DNA of 64,000 bases from Ctenosaura bakeri (taxonomy: Eukaryota > Chordata > Lepidosauria > Squamata > Iguanidae), in contig CAOLHI010001154.1 in NCBI GenBank assembly GCA_948474755.1, forward strand, positions 310,001 to 374,000. Direction: 5' to 3'. The first letter of the stretch is position 1. The number at the start of each line of letters is the position of its first letter. The notes under the pieces are model-generated. The model made no database searches. It had not been told where the DNA came from and was given only the letters and a program-made list of their open reading frames with translations. The translations under genes and the position numbers were made by a program. Of this stretch, positions 11,940 to 23,823 are shown piece by piece.

Positions 11940-14900
11940 AGGAATTTGGTCTAGGACTGTCCTAAATGAATTTGGTACATTTTGCCTTACAAAACACAAC
12001 TGGGGCAGTTCTGAAATCCATCACTAAAATATCTCTCTTACAAAGCAAATGTGTTCATTGTTACACAGAGGGAGTTAATTTAAGAGCATTATGGGATTCA
12101 GTTAAAAAGGAAGAAAACTCTCCCACAGTATAAAATCATGTCAATTTAGTAGTTCTTCCTTATTAAGTAAACAGTGAAGGTACCACACGGTGAGTACATT
12201 GCAGACATCTACGTCAGTTTCTTACACTTTCACAGCTCGGAAAGCTTTCGCAATCTCACAACTACAGACTTTAGACGTGTACATTATTTGGCAGAAAAAG
12301 CCAAACGGTATGTTTTCCACCCATTTTTTATGGTGGTGGAAATGCAAAACAATAAGCTACGATTCTTAGAGTTTTTTACACTAAGCAGGACCTCAGTTAA
12401 TAATTCTTGGCTCCAGATTCAGGGTGTGGTAAGCGCTGAGCAGCATGTAGCAGATTCAAATATAGCACTCAGAATGCATTTTGGAGAGAACTGATGCAGT
12501 GGGCAGAGAGACGGCTGGGATTACTGCTAAAAAAAAAGGGGTGGAAGCAATTTCAGTCTGCCAGCTAGACTATGGACAGCAAATATCTGGAACTTATGAA
12601 ACACTATTCAAGCCACTCCCGCCATAGAACCCTTTCTCCTATTAATATGTTTTCATCAGGGAAGGGGCACAAGGCCTTCAGCCTCTCCTCATCAGATGAA
12701 ATCAGAAGCTGACTAGAGGCCACTTCTAGTTGGGATTATTTATTATTTATTTGTGTCTACAGGCCTAGCAGTAGGTACCTTGCTTTCCCCAAAACTGTCC
12801 ACATGTGATTAAGATCATTACTGTATGAGAAGGTCAGCACAAGAGAATAACACAAGGTAAAGGCAGACATTAACTGCATGGCTAGCAAACAAGTTTTTAA
12901 GTTACTATTAGGAGTAAGGAAGGGGGTCAACTTTTGCAGGGAAGAGAGGTTTGCCCCCCATCTTCCTTAAGTGCCATCTTGACAAAAAAATAAAAATCCA
13001 CTCCTCATTTCTTTGAAAAGGACCTCCCATTTGCACCAGTGGTGAGCCAGTCTCTCAGCAGACACTAAAATGCTGCCCATCAGCTGGCATGCAGGCAGGA
13101 ACCCTAAGACAAAATAGAAGGCAAAAAGCACATAGGGTGTAAGGAAGAGAATGGAAGGCAGGAAGTTCTTCGTTTCTTTCTTCTTTCTCCTTTGCTCTGA
13201 TATCCTTTGCTCTTCCCCTCTCTTCCTCCATCCATCCAGCAAGCACAGAAAAGAAGAGAAATGATGCAAACAAAGATGGAAGTAAAAACCTATGGTGTAC
13301 AGAAATAACTTTTTTCTTTTTCTCATTTTATTTAAATATGTTGATGGATAGAGTGTATCAGAACAACCCAGTGCATCCACTGGATAAATCCAAGAGTTTG
13401 GTGTAGCTGTTACTGCGGAGGGAAAAGGAAGAGGGGAGGCTAAGCTGAAGACGGGAGAGAAAGCAGAAATTTATAAGGGGGGTGGGTGGAAGAGAAGAAA
13501 GCAGGAGCCAAGATAGGGGGTGGGAGACCTTTAGTCTGTCAAGCTGGCTGCTCTCTTCACAAGGGAACCCTAGGGCAGAGGTTCTTAAGTTATATGATTG
13601 AGAATGGCATCCGTTCTCCCATTCCACGTGCCAAAGACCAGCACCATTTTTGTGCCCACTGGCTACTCTTATTTCTTTCTTTCCTGGAAGCTCTCCAGGT
13701 CCCTCAGGGACCAGAACTGGTCCACTGACAACTCTTAACAGCACTGCTCCAAGGGTCCCATGCCTCCACAGAAGGAAAATTATCACCACAAAACTGTGTC
13801 AACAGCAGTCCTCAGCCACAGGCTGAGGTACAAATACACATCATACACTGCAATATTTTGGCCTCCATTTATTTGATATAATTGAGTATTATAACTGAAG
13901 TAACTTTTTACTTCAACAGAACACAATCGTATTTATCTTAGTTGTTAAACTTAAACTATGCCCTGAAATCATGGGAGTGTCCTTACAATTGGAAAGTATC
14001 TAAGCTGGTGCTTCAGGATAAGATACGGAGCAAGGCAGGCAAGGTGGATCCTTGAAACAAATCAGTTCTGCTATCACTGAATGATTGCCACCAACTCTGG
14101 AGGCTGATTTTGGCTTTACAGTGCAAGTGAAAATATGCAGAACTTTCAAGGCAAACTGAATGTATGCAGCTGCCAGTACATCTCAATACATCACTATCTA
14201 TCATATCTCTCAACATATCAAGGATTTCTGCTGACTGCCCAAGGAGGGTTATCACATCCACAAACAAATGCCTAGGGATATATATAAAGACTGAGAAAGA
14301 TATAAATTGTCATAATATTCTATACTCGGTGGCAAAAATAACCTTCACAATATTTGCCAGCGGGCAGGGTGAAGAGAAGCAAGCAGCAATACTTGGGGGA
14401 AGGGTGGAATAAAAATGCAATGCACTTACAGCCTTAACACCCCTGTGAAATAAATTTGACTAACACACCTTGTCCAAAGACAGTTACGGCTCATTCACAG
14501 ACACGTGTACTACAGTTGACTCCAAGGGTATAGAAGAAATAGGGCTTGCAGGGTCAAAGCACTCAGACTTTTTTTCTTCTACCACCACCCAGCTTCCCTG
14601 TTACCTGTCCTCTGTTTATCTGCAACCCTGACAGTAAAAGAACAAAAAAGGGAGGGGAAAAGATACATTTTCTAGCAACAGTGTATTGTTGTGGGCCATC
14701 CTTGTTGCAGTTCAAAGTGTTCTGAAGTGAATTAAATGGATAATTAAGACTCATAAGCTTTATAAGACACCTGCTCCTAGCTGAGATGAAAACTGCTAAC
14801 ACTAGCTTGTTGATAAGGATCAACACAGTTGCTTGCAAGTTTTAATTCTTCTTTGGGTGGCTGCTGTGAGCACTATCAGAATGAGTGCCTGCATTTCAGA

Positions 14901-16095
14901 ATTTATCAGCGCAGCGCTGCTTGGCTTCTCCATGCTTGAAAAAGGACAACAGTCCGAAGCACCTAATAAAAAATAGTGCATTTGTGCAAGATAAAATGAA
15001 TGGTCTGTCTGTGGCATCAGGACTGTGATGGTTCATTTGCTGATGCAAGTCGTAAGATAACAATGCTATCACTAAATGACAAATATGCATATAAGAATTA
15101 GATTTAAATGAGCTTCAGAAGCAAAGGGGATTTGAATCTAGTTCGTTGTATGCAAATCCTTCAGTCCAAACTGCCAACACATTTGGACATTATACCAGAT
15201 AACAAAATTGTATAAGAGTCAGCTGTTTGATGCTTTAGCTAAAAAAAACCAACTGCCAGTTGGGCAGCAGAAGTATTACATTATCCTGAGTTTCAACTGT
15301 TTCATAGGTGAAGAGGCAGAGTGACAAACAGGATAGAAATCACCACCAAAGCCTACTATGCCAGCAACAGAGATTTGTAAGGCATCATGGAAGCACCTGA
15401 GTGATGTTAGTTACAAGAAGAGATAAAAGTAGGATGTTTCTCTGTTTTCAAACATTATGACATAGTGCCTCTGTTTCATAGAGAAAGAACGCACGCTGAG
15501 GAGAACTAAGAGTAAAGGATGTAACTATCGATGTCAATGTAAGCTTTTAGCAATGAGATAAAACTACCCAGGAAATGTGCTAAATCTTTCCAGAGGCTGT
15601 TGTGGGACAGATGGATGGGAATGTGACAGAAGTTACATATTGGACTTGAGGTGGACATGATGAGGATATATCTGTTCTCCTTCTGAACACATTCACATCA
15701 AAACTATATTAAATAACCACCCATAGCTATAACAAAATGTTGTTTTCCCCAACATATATTGAAAAATTAAGGGATGTAGAAGTTCCAATTTCAAGCACCA
15801 CTTAGGATGAACTGGTTATTGCTCCAGCTGTGATCCATACCTCCAGTTAAGTTTAAGAGGTGGCAGTAACAAAAGCCACAGAAAAAAAAGAAAAGCAAAT
15901 CTTTTTCACTTTGCATTTTCTGGCAGCAATCCTTAGTCTTGTGAGCAGATATGATCAGAATGTACTTTCCTTCAACTCTGCACTCTCAGTTCAGCTTCCT
16001 CCTGGGGCCAAGTGTTCCTTCAGTGGTTGCATGTGCGTGTTCTCGTAGTGGTTCCTTCTTTGACGAATGGATGGGAACACATGTGTCTTCAAAAC
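11940..16095. other. Intronic stretch with no recognised element
   Basis: About 4 kb of intron 1 with no gene, RNA or repeat that I can name. The frame at 12174-12494 (106 codons) and the overlapping minus frames at 12967-13789 have no domain, no splice context and low-complexity composition. The 13140-13560 part is strongly purine/pyrimidine biased, which keeps frames open. Confidence 0.5.
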
Positions 16096-16101
16096 TCATA
16101 A

Positions 16102-16597
16102 CAGTCTTCCTGCAAGATCCACCCTCTCAATTTGTGCTTGGGGCCCCACATTTCCTAGGGTTAGAGCATAGGACCCTTGCAAAAGTGGAAAAAATCACAA
16201 ATATCAAAATGCGTGTGTGTGTCTGTGGAAAGGTGACTGAGGCATAGTGGAGAGAACAGGTACTCAGAGTCCAAGCCAGGTCAGGGAAACCAGAGGGTCG
16301 ACATGGTGGCTCTGTCTCTTGCTCATCTCCTTCCCTGCATGTGTGTGGGGGGCATTACATTTGTGGTGCTGAGAAACTAGGCTGCAAGCTGTCCTTGGCT
16401 AGGCAGTGGCTGGTAGAGGAAGAGAAGGAGGAGAAAGATCAGAGGTGGGTTTTTAAAGGGCTGCACCACTCACTGGAGCTGCCAAGAGGAAAGGGTCCCC
16501 CAGAAAAGAAGTACCTGAGATGGGGTACAGCGGTTGAAGAAACTGGCAAATAATCAAGTCCATGAAGGTCAAACTCACAAATGTGGATGGCTGACTG
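16102..16597. mobile_element. Tigger-like non-autonomous DNA transposon
   Basis: The right end aatgtggatggctgactg followed by TA matches the family terminus. The left end cagtcttcctgcaagatcc is preceded by TAA. The internal block acccttgcaaaagtggaaa is the complement of the family block actttcacaggatcctgc. Confidence 0.55.
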
Positions 16598-16639
16598 TAC
16601 TAAAATATTGACTCTAGCATTAATGTGAATGTAAAAGAT

Positions 16640-17075
16640 AGTATTCTCTCTATACAAACCTGTTAAGAGTTTTAAGATCTGTAAGGGGAAGGCTTTCTCT
16701 TGGTCTGTATACCATCTCTTGGTAAAGACACAGGAGACAGCTTTCCCAATGGCTGCTTCTCTTGTCTGGAACTTTCTTCCAGAGAAGGCTAGGATGGCCC
16801 CCTCTCTGCTTTCCTTTCTCAGATAGGCAAAAATGTTTCTGTTCAAGCAGGCTTTTAATGTGTGAACAGGGGAGCATCATGTTTTTATTAGGATGTTTTA
16901 TTTTTAGAACTATTTTCATGCTTTTATAATGATTTTTTTCTACTTTTATATTGTTGAATTTAATTGTTTGTAAATTTTACTGCAGATGCTTTTAAGTATT
17001 CTGAGTCACACTCTGGGGAAGAAGTGGCATATAAATGCAATTAATAATAAAATAACAATAACAACAATAATGATG
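16640..17075 (+). mobile_element. L2-like LINE, 3' end
   Basis: One frame gives WNFLPEKARMAPSLLSFLR-like text at about 16770-16830, the C-terminus typical of L2/CR1-clade ORF2 (WNSLP..R.A.SL..FK). A 3' UTR follows with gaagtggcatataaatgcaa and an AAT-rich tail (taataataaaataac). The copy is strongly 5'-truncated. Confidence 0.65.
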
Positions 17076-18518
17076 TTATAATAAAATTACATGGTTACTA
17101 ATAAAACATCCTTATGGATACAAGATTTAAAAAAATTGTCCCATTAAAATCCTAACAGAAAGGGAAAAAGGGTTTTTCAGTAGAAGACAAATTATATGAA
17201 TTGTAGCTATGACTCTTTTCCTTGGTCAACATGGTCCATGAAGAAGGCCTCAAGTTTGATTTCAGTGGGAAAGTATTACTTGTTTTTAATTGCAAAGACA
17301 AAACAAAACAAACTAGTGATGTACATGCTTCCAGCACAATATAAACAACAAAAACAGACTGTAAATAACTGAGAAACTGCACGCAGAAAAAAAAAATTAA
17401 ACTTCTTACAACCACCTGAAACAGCTGAGCCTTCAGATATTTTTCTAGCAGAGGCTAAGAGAAGGATCAATCCATCAAGGATTTTATGCCACAATCCTGA
17501 TCTTTTCAATGGAATCCAGAACATGGTACACGCAAGCACTCCTGCGGGTCTCTTGCTGTGACCAAATGTCACATTAGAAGCCATCAGTGAAGTTTCTGCA
17601 TGTGAGTTTACTTTTTGGTGATATTAGAAGGTACGAGATACAAGAAGCTGTAAATATCCAGTCCTCCACTACTCCATAATGATCCATCTCTGACTGCTGA
17701 TCCTGTCTTTCTTATTTGTACCATCTGAGAGCTACCTGGGAATTGAACAGGAGAGCTTGAACTTCCAAAACTACAATGTTTTTGGCGAGCAAGGGAGTTA
17801 TTCCTCTATGACAGCATTATCCTAAAGATTATGAGTGGGTGTAGCTATGAAATAATTGCCTCTAAAAATCAGTGACACAGGCAGCCCAAGGCGATACATA
17901 TAAACTGAGTCTTACCACCTTGCTACTGCTTAGCACACAGTTGAGATTTCACACAACTCCTCAGAGACTACACTGGGTTGTGCAAACTCCTCCTACCCAA
18001 TTGTGCTTAAGATCAAACTGTTTTGGCTATTACAGATTAAGCACAAAAAAGTAAACCATCAATGCTTCAATTAAAATCATCATTCCCACAAGGAAGAAGT
18101 GCAATATCCTCCTCCTCTTTTTTTTTTTTTAATGGACACATATTGAAGTTCTGGATAGGCAGCCACAGAATATCTTCCAAACTGGTAGCGATTGCCAGGA
18201 AACTCTGGAGTATTTTTCCTGTGAGTTGTCAAAGGGTGATGAGTCACAACGCCCGCCCAGCAGGCTTGGGAGCAGCCCAAAGATCAGGCCTGGGCAACTC
18301 ACACTCCCTCCTCCCCAACTTTAATCCAAGCATGCAGCCCTTGGTGGTGTTGGGTGCCTTCAAGCCCTTTAGGACTTAAGGTGGCCCTGGGGGGAAACTA
18401 TCATGAGGGCTCCCTGGGAAAAGGTCTGCCCAGAGAGGGCTTGCCTTTGCCTTCCTCCCAGGCTGAGAAAGAGGACTTTTACCCAGTAGTTTTCCGTCAG
18501 GATTTTGCCCCTGATCTC

Positions 18519-18693
18519 CGTTTCCACACTAGCTGGTTGTAGCGCTATGATTCCGCTTTCAACATCCTATGGAATCCTGGGGTTTGCAGTTTAGGGAGGG
18601 GCCGGGCGGCCCCTCCCTAAACTGCAAACCCCAGGATTCCATAGGATGTTGAAAGCGGAATCATAGCGCCATAACCAGCTAGTGTGGAAACGG
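18519..18693. mobile_element. Palindromic MITE downstream of the CYB5R3 promoter
   Basis: This is a near-perfect inverted repeat about 175 bp long. The left arm runs from ccgtttccacactagctggt to the centre ggaggggccgggcggcccctcc (in parts), and the right arm mirrors it to accagctagtgtggaaacgg. It carries the family core aaccccaggattccatagga. It lies in intron 1 about 450 bp from exon 1. Confidence 0.8.
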
Positions 18694-19480
18694 CCCTGGC
18701 GTCCTAATCCCACGCCGACTCCCACGCCGGCACCGCTCAGCCCCAAATAATGTGTGCCGCCCTTCCTCCCCCTGTAGGAAGCATTCTGGGGGGGGTGTCT
18801 CTCAGGTTGGGCTTTTTGGGGGGGGTGTAAACAAAAGGCAGGGGAAGGAAAGCGACTCCTGGACCCGATCCGCACGGCAAGCGGAAGGTGCCCGGAGACG
18901 CCCCGCTCGCCTGCCCAAGAGCCTGCTGCCCGCGAAGGAGCGGCGCAGTGTGCAAACCGCTGCCATTTGCAAAGAAGCGACACCCCAGGGAGGGGCCGGG
19001 CCGTTTCCTCAGGCGGTGAGTTGCCAGCGGGGGCTGACAGGCGGCGAGCGGGAGGCTGGGGGGGCGGAGGCGCAGAGTGCCATTGCCAGGCCCAGTGCGA
19101 AGCCGACCGCGCACGCCCTCGCCGAGCGCTACTCACAGTACTCAGGTAGGACCCCATGGCGTCCGCAGGGCCCTGAGGCGCTTCAGCTGAGGAGAACCGG
19201 CCACTTTCCCCCGCAAGACAACAATGAGGACAGCTAGGAAGCCTCCTTGCCCCACCCACCCCCTCGCATTCCAGCCTCCCTCCTCCGTCGACTTTACGAC
19301 TTCATTTGTCTCAGGGACCTGTCCATCCCGATGACTGGCAGGGAGGCCGTCAAGTCGCTGAGATGGGCACGCCCCCTCCGCGCTCTCACCAGCATATGGG
19401 ATTCCGGGAAAGGAGGAGGCGGGGCCTCGATGCCCATTCTGCCTGATTGTCATTGGACGGAAAGGCGGCTTTGAATTGAG
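18694..19480 (-). promoter_or_regulatory. CYB5R3: CpG island covering CYB5R3 exon 1 and promoter
   Basis: GC- and CpG-rich DNA contrasts sharply with the AT-rich surroundings. It covers the first coding exon at 19137-19157 and the sequence upstream of it. On the gene strand the upstream part has an Sp1-type GGGGCGGAG-like site complement at about 19412-19421 (aggcggggcc on plus), a CACCC/KLF-like site near 19364-19378 (cacgccccctccgc) and a CCAAT box (cattgg on plus, 19451-19456). No TATA box is seen, as usual for a housekeeping gene. A 222-codon open frame through the island is a by-product of GC content; it starts at GTG. Confidence 0.8.
19137..19157 (-). CDS. CYB5R3: NADH-cytochrome b5 reductase 3, coding exon 1
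   Basis: The minus strand reads ATG GGG TCC TAC CTG AGT ACT followed by GTGAGT, giving MGSYLST and a phase-0 donor. Joined to exon 2 this gives [15 protein letters not shown], which parallels the vertebrate CYB5R3 start MGAQLST-LGHV as I recall it, with the intron at the same codon. Gly2 with Ser at position 6 fits the N-myristoylation rule, the known modification of this protein. The start context gacgccATGG is strong (G at -3 and +4). There is no in-frame upstream ATG as far as the open frame can be followed to 19259. The myristate plus the following hydrophobic segment target the enzyme to outer mitochondrial and ER membranes. Confidence 0.9.
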
Positions 19481-19586
19481 GGCAGGGAGAGAGTAGGAAG
19501 AGAAATAACGGTGGGCTGGCAGGGGTGGCTGGGAGTTGCAGTCAAATCTATGAATCCTGTTCTGGTGAGAAAGGTTCGGTTTCCAA

Positions 19587-19788
19587 GACCATTTCCGCAC
19601 TACAGTGTTAAAGTGCTGCTGTTCCACTATCAACCTCCTATGGAATTCTGGGGTTTGTAGTTTAGGGAGGGGCATTTAGAATTCTCAGCCAAAGAGCTCT
19701 TTGGTCCCAGTGAACTACAAACCCCAGAATTCCACAGGGCGTTGAAAGTGGAATAGCAGCACTTTAACACTGTAGTGCGGAAATGGCC
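19587..19788. mobile_element. Palindromic MITE upstream of the CYB5R3 promoter
   Basis: The left end gaccatttccgcactacagt and the right end actgtagtgcggaaatggcc are inverted repeats. The inner parts are cctatggaattctggggttt and aaaccccagaattccacagg. The 3-bp direct repeat CAA (19584-19586 and 19789-19791) fits a short target duplication. It sits about 430 bp 5' of the CYB5R3 start codon. Confidence 0.8.
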
Positions 19789-19869
19789 CAAGAGATGTGC
19801 ACAGTTCTGTGTCAAATTTAAGGCTGCAGTTTACAGGACAGGGCAAAGACAGTCTTCATGTTGCAATGG

Positions 19870-20661
19870 CATTATGTGTACTTCTTGGAAATGGATGCCA
19901 CCCTGTTTTTTTTGCAGTTTATTTATGTTCCAACTACAGAAGCAGAAGAAGGAATTGAAATATTCTGTGCTTGAGTCTGGGAGGAAACGGATCACACGCC
20001 AAAACAGGACTTTTTGATAGTCATAGGCCGTTGGAATGCAAAAGCAGGAAACAGAGCAGAATCCAAGAGTTTAGGAAAATTTGGGCAAGGATCAAGAAAG
20101 GAAGCAGAAGCGCGACGGATGCATTTTGTGAGGCCAACTGTTTGTTCATGGCAAACACGTTCTTCAAGCAGTCAAAGAGGAGACTGTATATAAGGCTATC
20201 ACCTGATGGTCTATATAGAAATCAAATAGATTACATGATCAGATTGCGGCTCAGACCCTGAAGTGCTAGTATCAAAAACTGAAGAAGATTAAACCAACCT
20301 GTGTGCCAACATACAACCTGAAGAACATCCCTGCAGAATTTAAAGATAATGTAGAAAATGTATATTTGTACTGTTAATTGATCTAGAGCCAGAAGAACTC
20401 TGTACTGAAGCTCCATTGTCAGGGAGGAATGCAGAAAGACACTGCAGCCAAAAAGAAAGAGAAGCCTCAGTGGATGTTAAGGAGAGGGTGTTAAGGAGCA
20501 GCTAAGGAGAGACAAGAAGGAAAACGTGAAAGAAACAGAATCAGAACTCTGACTGCAACTGTTCAGCAACTTGTGTGCAGGGGCAAGGAGAACTACTATA
20601 ATAATCAATGCAAAGAAATAGAACTAGAAAATGACAATTGGAAAGGAAGAACAAGAGATCC
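19870..20661 (+). mobile_element. BovB/RTE LINE, endonuclease part
   Basis: One frame at about 19919-20045 gives IYVPTTEAEEGIEIFCA, one stop, then HTPKQDFLIVIGRWNAKAG, which is the RTE/BovB apurinic endonuclease block (GDWNAKVG in the live form; here GRWNAKAG). Another frame at 20120-20235 gives ANCLFMANTFFKQSKRRLY followed by LSPDGLYRNQIDYMI, the end of the same domain. The copy is full of frameshifts. It is split by an L2-like insertion and resumes at 21439. Confidence 0.85.
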
Positions 20662-21438
20662 ACAAGATAATAATAATAATAATAATAATATTTATTTGTA
20701 TCCCGCCTCTCCACATGGATCGAGGCGGCAAACAACATGAAATACATTATACATTAAAATACATTAAAAGACATTAAAAACATACCCAATCCTCCCCACC
20801 CTCCAACCCACCTAAACCAACCCCTTAAAATACACAGCAATTAACAATCCATCAATTACTATTAGCAAGCAGCAAGGCAATAGATGGGAGGCGATGGAAA
20901 TACTAGTCTGGGAAGGCCTATCGGAAGAGATCAGTCTTGACTGCTCTTTTAAAGCTGTCAAGGCTGGTAATATGCTGGGTCTCCTCCGGCAGGCCATACC
21001 ATAGCTTGGGAGCGATAGAAGAGAAGGTCCTCTGGGTAGCCGCAGCCAACCTAGTTCTGACTGGCTGCAGTAAGTTCTTCCCAGAGGACCTTAATGTGCG
21101 GGGTGGATTATATGGGAGAAGGCGATCCCGCAGGTAGGCTGGCCCCAAGCCATAAAGGGCTTTAAAGGTAATAACCAACACCTTGTACTGTGCCTGGAAA
21201 CTAATAGGCAGCCAACGTAACAACTTCAGAATTGGTGTTATGTGGTCAGTTTTAGGTCTACCGGTGACCAACCTGGCTGCCATATTCTGAACTAATTGAA
21301 GTTTCTGGACTAAGCACATGGGTAGCCCTATATAGAGCGCATTGCAGAAGTCAAGCCGTGAAGTTACCAGCGCATGCACCACTGTTTTTAGGTGTTCCAG
21401 CTCCAGGAAGAGGCGCAGCTGGCGTATCAGCCGAAGTT
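20662..21438 (-). mobile_element. L2-like LINE 3' part inserted into BovB
   Basis: Minus-strand open frame 20918-21382 (154 codons, the longest transposon ORF here) carries the RT C-terminal region: HALVTSRLDFCNALYIGLP, KLQLVQNMAARLVTG, LLRWLPISFQAQYKVL, and a WYGLPEE...SLDSFKRAVKT end. The 3' UTR ends at a (TAA/TTA)n tail at about 20664-20690. The 7-bp repeat gagatcc at 20655-20661 and 21439-21445 flanks it, and BovB coding resumes in register on the far side. 5'-truncated, relatively young compared with its host. Confidence 0.85.
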
Positions 21439-23105
21439 GAGATCCGAGAAATCAATGGGAAATTTAAACCAATAATGGAGATACTCTGTCACCAGCAGAA
21501 AAACACATTACATGACCAAGTAGAAATAAAAAGATGATAGAAACAATACACTATATAATAGTGTGAAAAGATTGCAGGTTCTTTCAAGAAAGAACCACTT
21601 GAACATGAACCCCCAGTTTTAGAAGGTGAAGTGGAGAGTGCATTCAGAGCACTTGGAGAAAACAGACACCAGGAACGGATGATGTATCAATAGAGCTGCT
21701 TCAGGCCACAAAGAGAATCTACTCCCATTCTAATTAATATCTGTCAACAAATATGGAAAATAAAACATTGACCCACAGACTGGAAACACACAATATACAT
21801 TCCAGTCTCCAAGAAAGGGGACACCAGGGATTCTGGTAACCACAGGACCACTGCATTAATTTCCCATGCAAGCAAAGTCATGCTCAAAATTCTATAGCAA
21901 TTGTTTTATAATATATGGAGTGAGAAATGCCAGATGTCTAAGTTAGTTACGGGAAAGGAAGAGGCACTAGGGATCATATTGTAAACATATGTTGGATAAT
22001 GAAGTGCACCAAAGAATTTCCAAGGAAAATCAGTCTGTGCTTTACAAATTATAGCAAAGCCTTAGATTATGTAAATGATGAAAAACTATGGATTCCACTT
22101 AAATGGGGGTGCCACAACATTTGATTGTCCTGATGCATACCTGTGCTCAGGATCAGAGGCTACCATCAGAACAGGATATAGAGAAGCAGAATTGTTTCCA
22201 ATTGGACAAGTGTATTTAATCACTCCATCTGTTTAGTGTACTGAATGTATCACACATAAAGCAGAATTAGACTCAGAGGAAGGAAGCATGAAAATTGGAA
22301 GAAAGAGAATCAACAATTTGAAATACACACATGGCAACATACTATTAGCAGAAAATAGCAAGAGCAAAGATTTGGCACACTTACTGAAGTTAGTCAAGGA
22401 AGAAAGTGCAAAGGTAGATTTACAGCTGAACATCAAGAAAACAAAAATAAAAACCAGAAATCATTTAAATAACTTTAAAATAGATGATGAAGACATTTGA
22501 ATAGTTCAAGATTTTCCATGCCTTGGCTCAGTTATTAATCAGAATGGAGACTGCAGTCAAGAAATTGGATGCCTAGGTCTTGGAAGGGCAGCTTTGAAGG
22601 AACTAGACAAGAACCTGAAATGTCAAAACACATTGAATACTAAAGTTACGATTGTCCATGCCAATGTATTTTTAGTTTCTTTGTATGGTTGTAAAAACTG
22701 GAGAGTGAAGAAAGCTGCTGGGAAGAAAATAAATTCATTTGAAATGTGGTGCTGGAGAAGATTTCTGTGGACACTGTGAACTGCTAAGATAGTAAATAAT
22801 AAAGGGATGCTAGAGCAAATCAAGTGTGGATTCTTCCTAGTAGCCAAGGTGATTACATTGAGACTGTCATACTTTGGACACATCATGAGAAGACAGGACT
22901 CACTAGAAAAGACAATAATGCTTGGTAAGTCAGAAAGCAACAGGAAAAAAGAAAGCCCACATTACAGGTGGATAGACACAATCGAGGAAGCTACAGCCCT
23001 GAATCTACAAGACCTGAGCAGGACTGTTGATAAAAGGATCTCTTTTTAGGTCTCTCATTCATAAGGTTACCATAAATCAAAGTCGATTTGATGACAGTTA
23101 ACAAC
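21439..23105 (+). mobile_element. BovB/RTE LINE, reverse transcriptase and 3' end
   Basis: Continuation of the copy at 19870. Broken frames carry RT blocks: ISHASKVMLKIL near 21860-21895, YTHGNILLAENSKSKDLAHL (the YADDTTLMAE motif region in degraded form) near 22325-22385, and SAKVDLQLNIKKTKIK. The C-terminal part has KNWRVKKAAGKKINSFEMWC and YFGHIMRRQDSLEKTIMLGK. It ends with the BovB-type tail gtcgatttgatgacagttaa at about 23080-23105. The catalytic aspartates are lost (YTHG for YADD). Confidence 0.88.
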
Positions 23106-23506
23106 AGAACAATGTTTATTTTAATTTGCAATCTACCTTTCCTCTGACAAATTCAAAACAGGTGCATTGTTTCCTTCCTACCATCATTGACCATCAAATG
23201 GAAGTTGTAAGAGTGGAGGGTGATGAAAGAAAAAGTCATCCCTGGATGCTTTCTGGAAGAGTCCTTCAGATGGTCTCTATAGGTTCAAAATGTTTTTATT
23301 TACTTCTCCATGGTTAACCTGATTTGGTTGTTTCACTTCACATGTGTATATTGTTAGTTTTGAATAAAGGGTTAGCTGAGCAATATCTATTTTGTGGTAC
23401 AGGAACCTATCCCTATTTGTCCCATGTTATTCATTCCTCTGATACAATTTTTTTTGTTAAAGAGATAGTGCCCAAGAACACATCTATTTTATTAACTGAG
23501 GTATAA

Positions 23507-23823
23507 CTGTGGCCCTCCACTTTCACAGTGGGGGGATAGAGGCTCAAAATGTCTGGGGAAACAGTGGGGAAAACATGAATGAAAATAAAAACCATGAATG
23601 TTTTTTTTAAAAAAAAACCTGAAAACACTTCTCTAGGAATCTCTGGTTCCTTCAACCCAATTCTATAGTTAGTTTCTGCCAGAAGTGGACCATAGAGTCA
23701 CAGTGGAGGGCCTTGAGATTCTTAGAGAGAATGTAATTTTTCTGTGGTGGGGCAAATACAGTAAGAATTTGTCAAATAATCAAATCCACAAATGCTGAAC
23801 TCCCAGAAGTGCAGGTAAGACTG
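23507..23823. mobile_element. Tigger-like non-autonomous DNA transposon
   Basis: The left end ctgtggccctccactttcac preceded by TA and the right end cccagaagtgcaggtaagactg show the family termini. The inner right block tcaaataatcaaatccacaaa is shared with 16102-16597 (ggcaaataatcaagtccatga). It lies about 400 bp after the BovB end. Confidence 0.6.

Larger units (their letters stand above)
2810..19136 (-). other. CYB5R3: CYB5R3 intron 1 (16.3 kb)
   Basis: Intron between coding exons 1 and 2, with a GT donor at 19131-19136 (gtgagt) and an AG acceptor at 2810-2812. It carries SINEs, Tigger-like elements, a nested CR1/L1/SINE block (8040-11930), an L2-like 3' end and palindromic MITEs. Stretches with no recognisable content are 2940-4385, 5540-6895, 7605-8035, 11940-16095 and 17080-18515. 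ORFs at 12174-12494, 12967-13380, 13358-13789 and 14013-14267 lie there and match nothing I know; they look like chance frames. Confidence 0.85.

Noticed and set aside
12967..13789. Minus-strand frames of 137 and 143 codons
   Set aside because: Low-complexity purine/pyrimidine-biased intron sequence; no splice sites or known domain, and no homology I recognise.
18752..19237. 161-codon plus-strand frame in the CpG island
   Set aside because: Opposite strand of the CYB5R3 exon 1 island, arginine/glycine/proline-rich by base composition, no domain.
18591..19259. 222-codon open frame on the minus strand, containing MGSYLST
   Set aside because: It starts at GTG and reads through the exon 1 donor into intron 1; the length follows from the GC-rich island. 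Only the 7 codons at 19137-19157 are supported.
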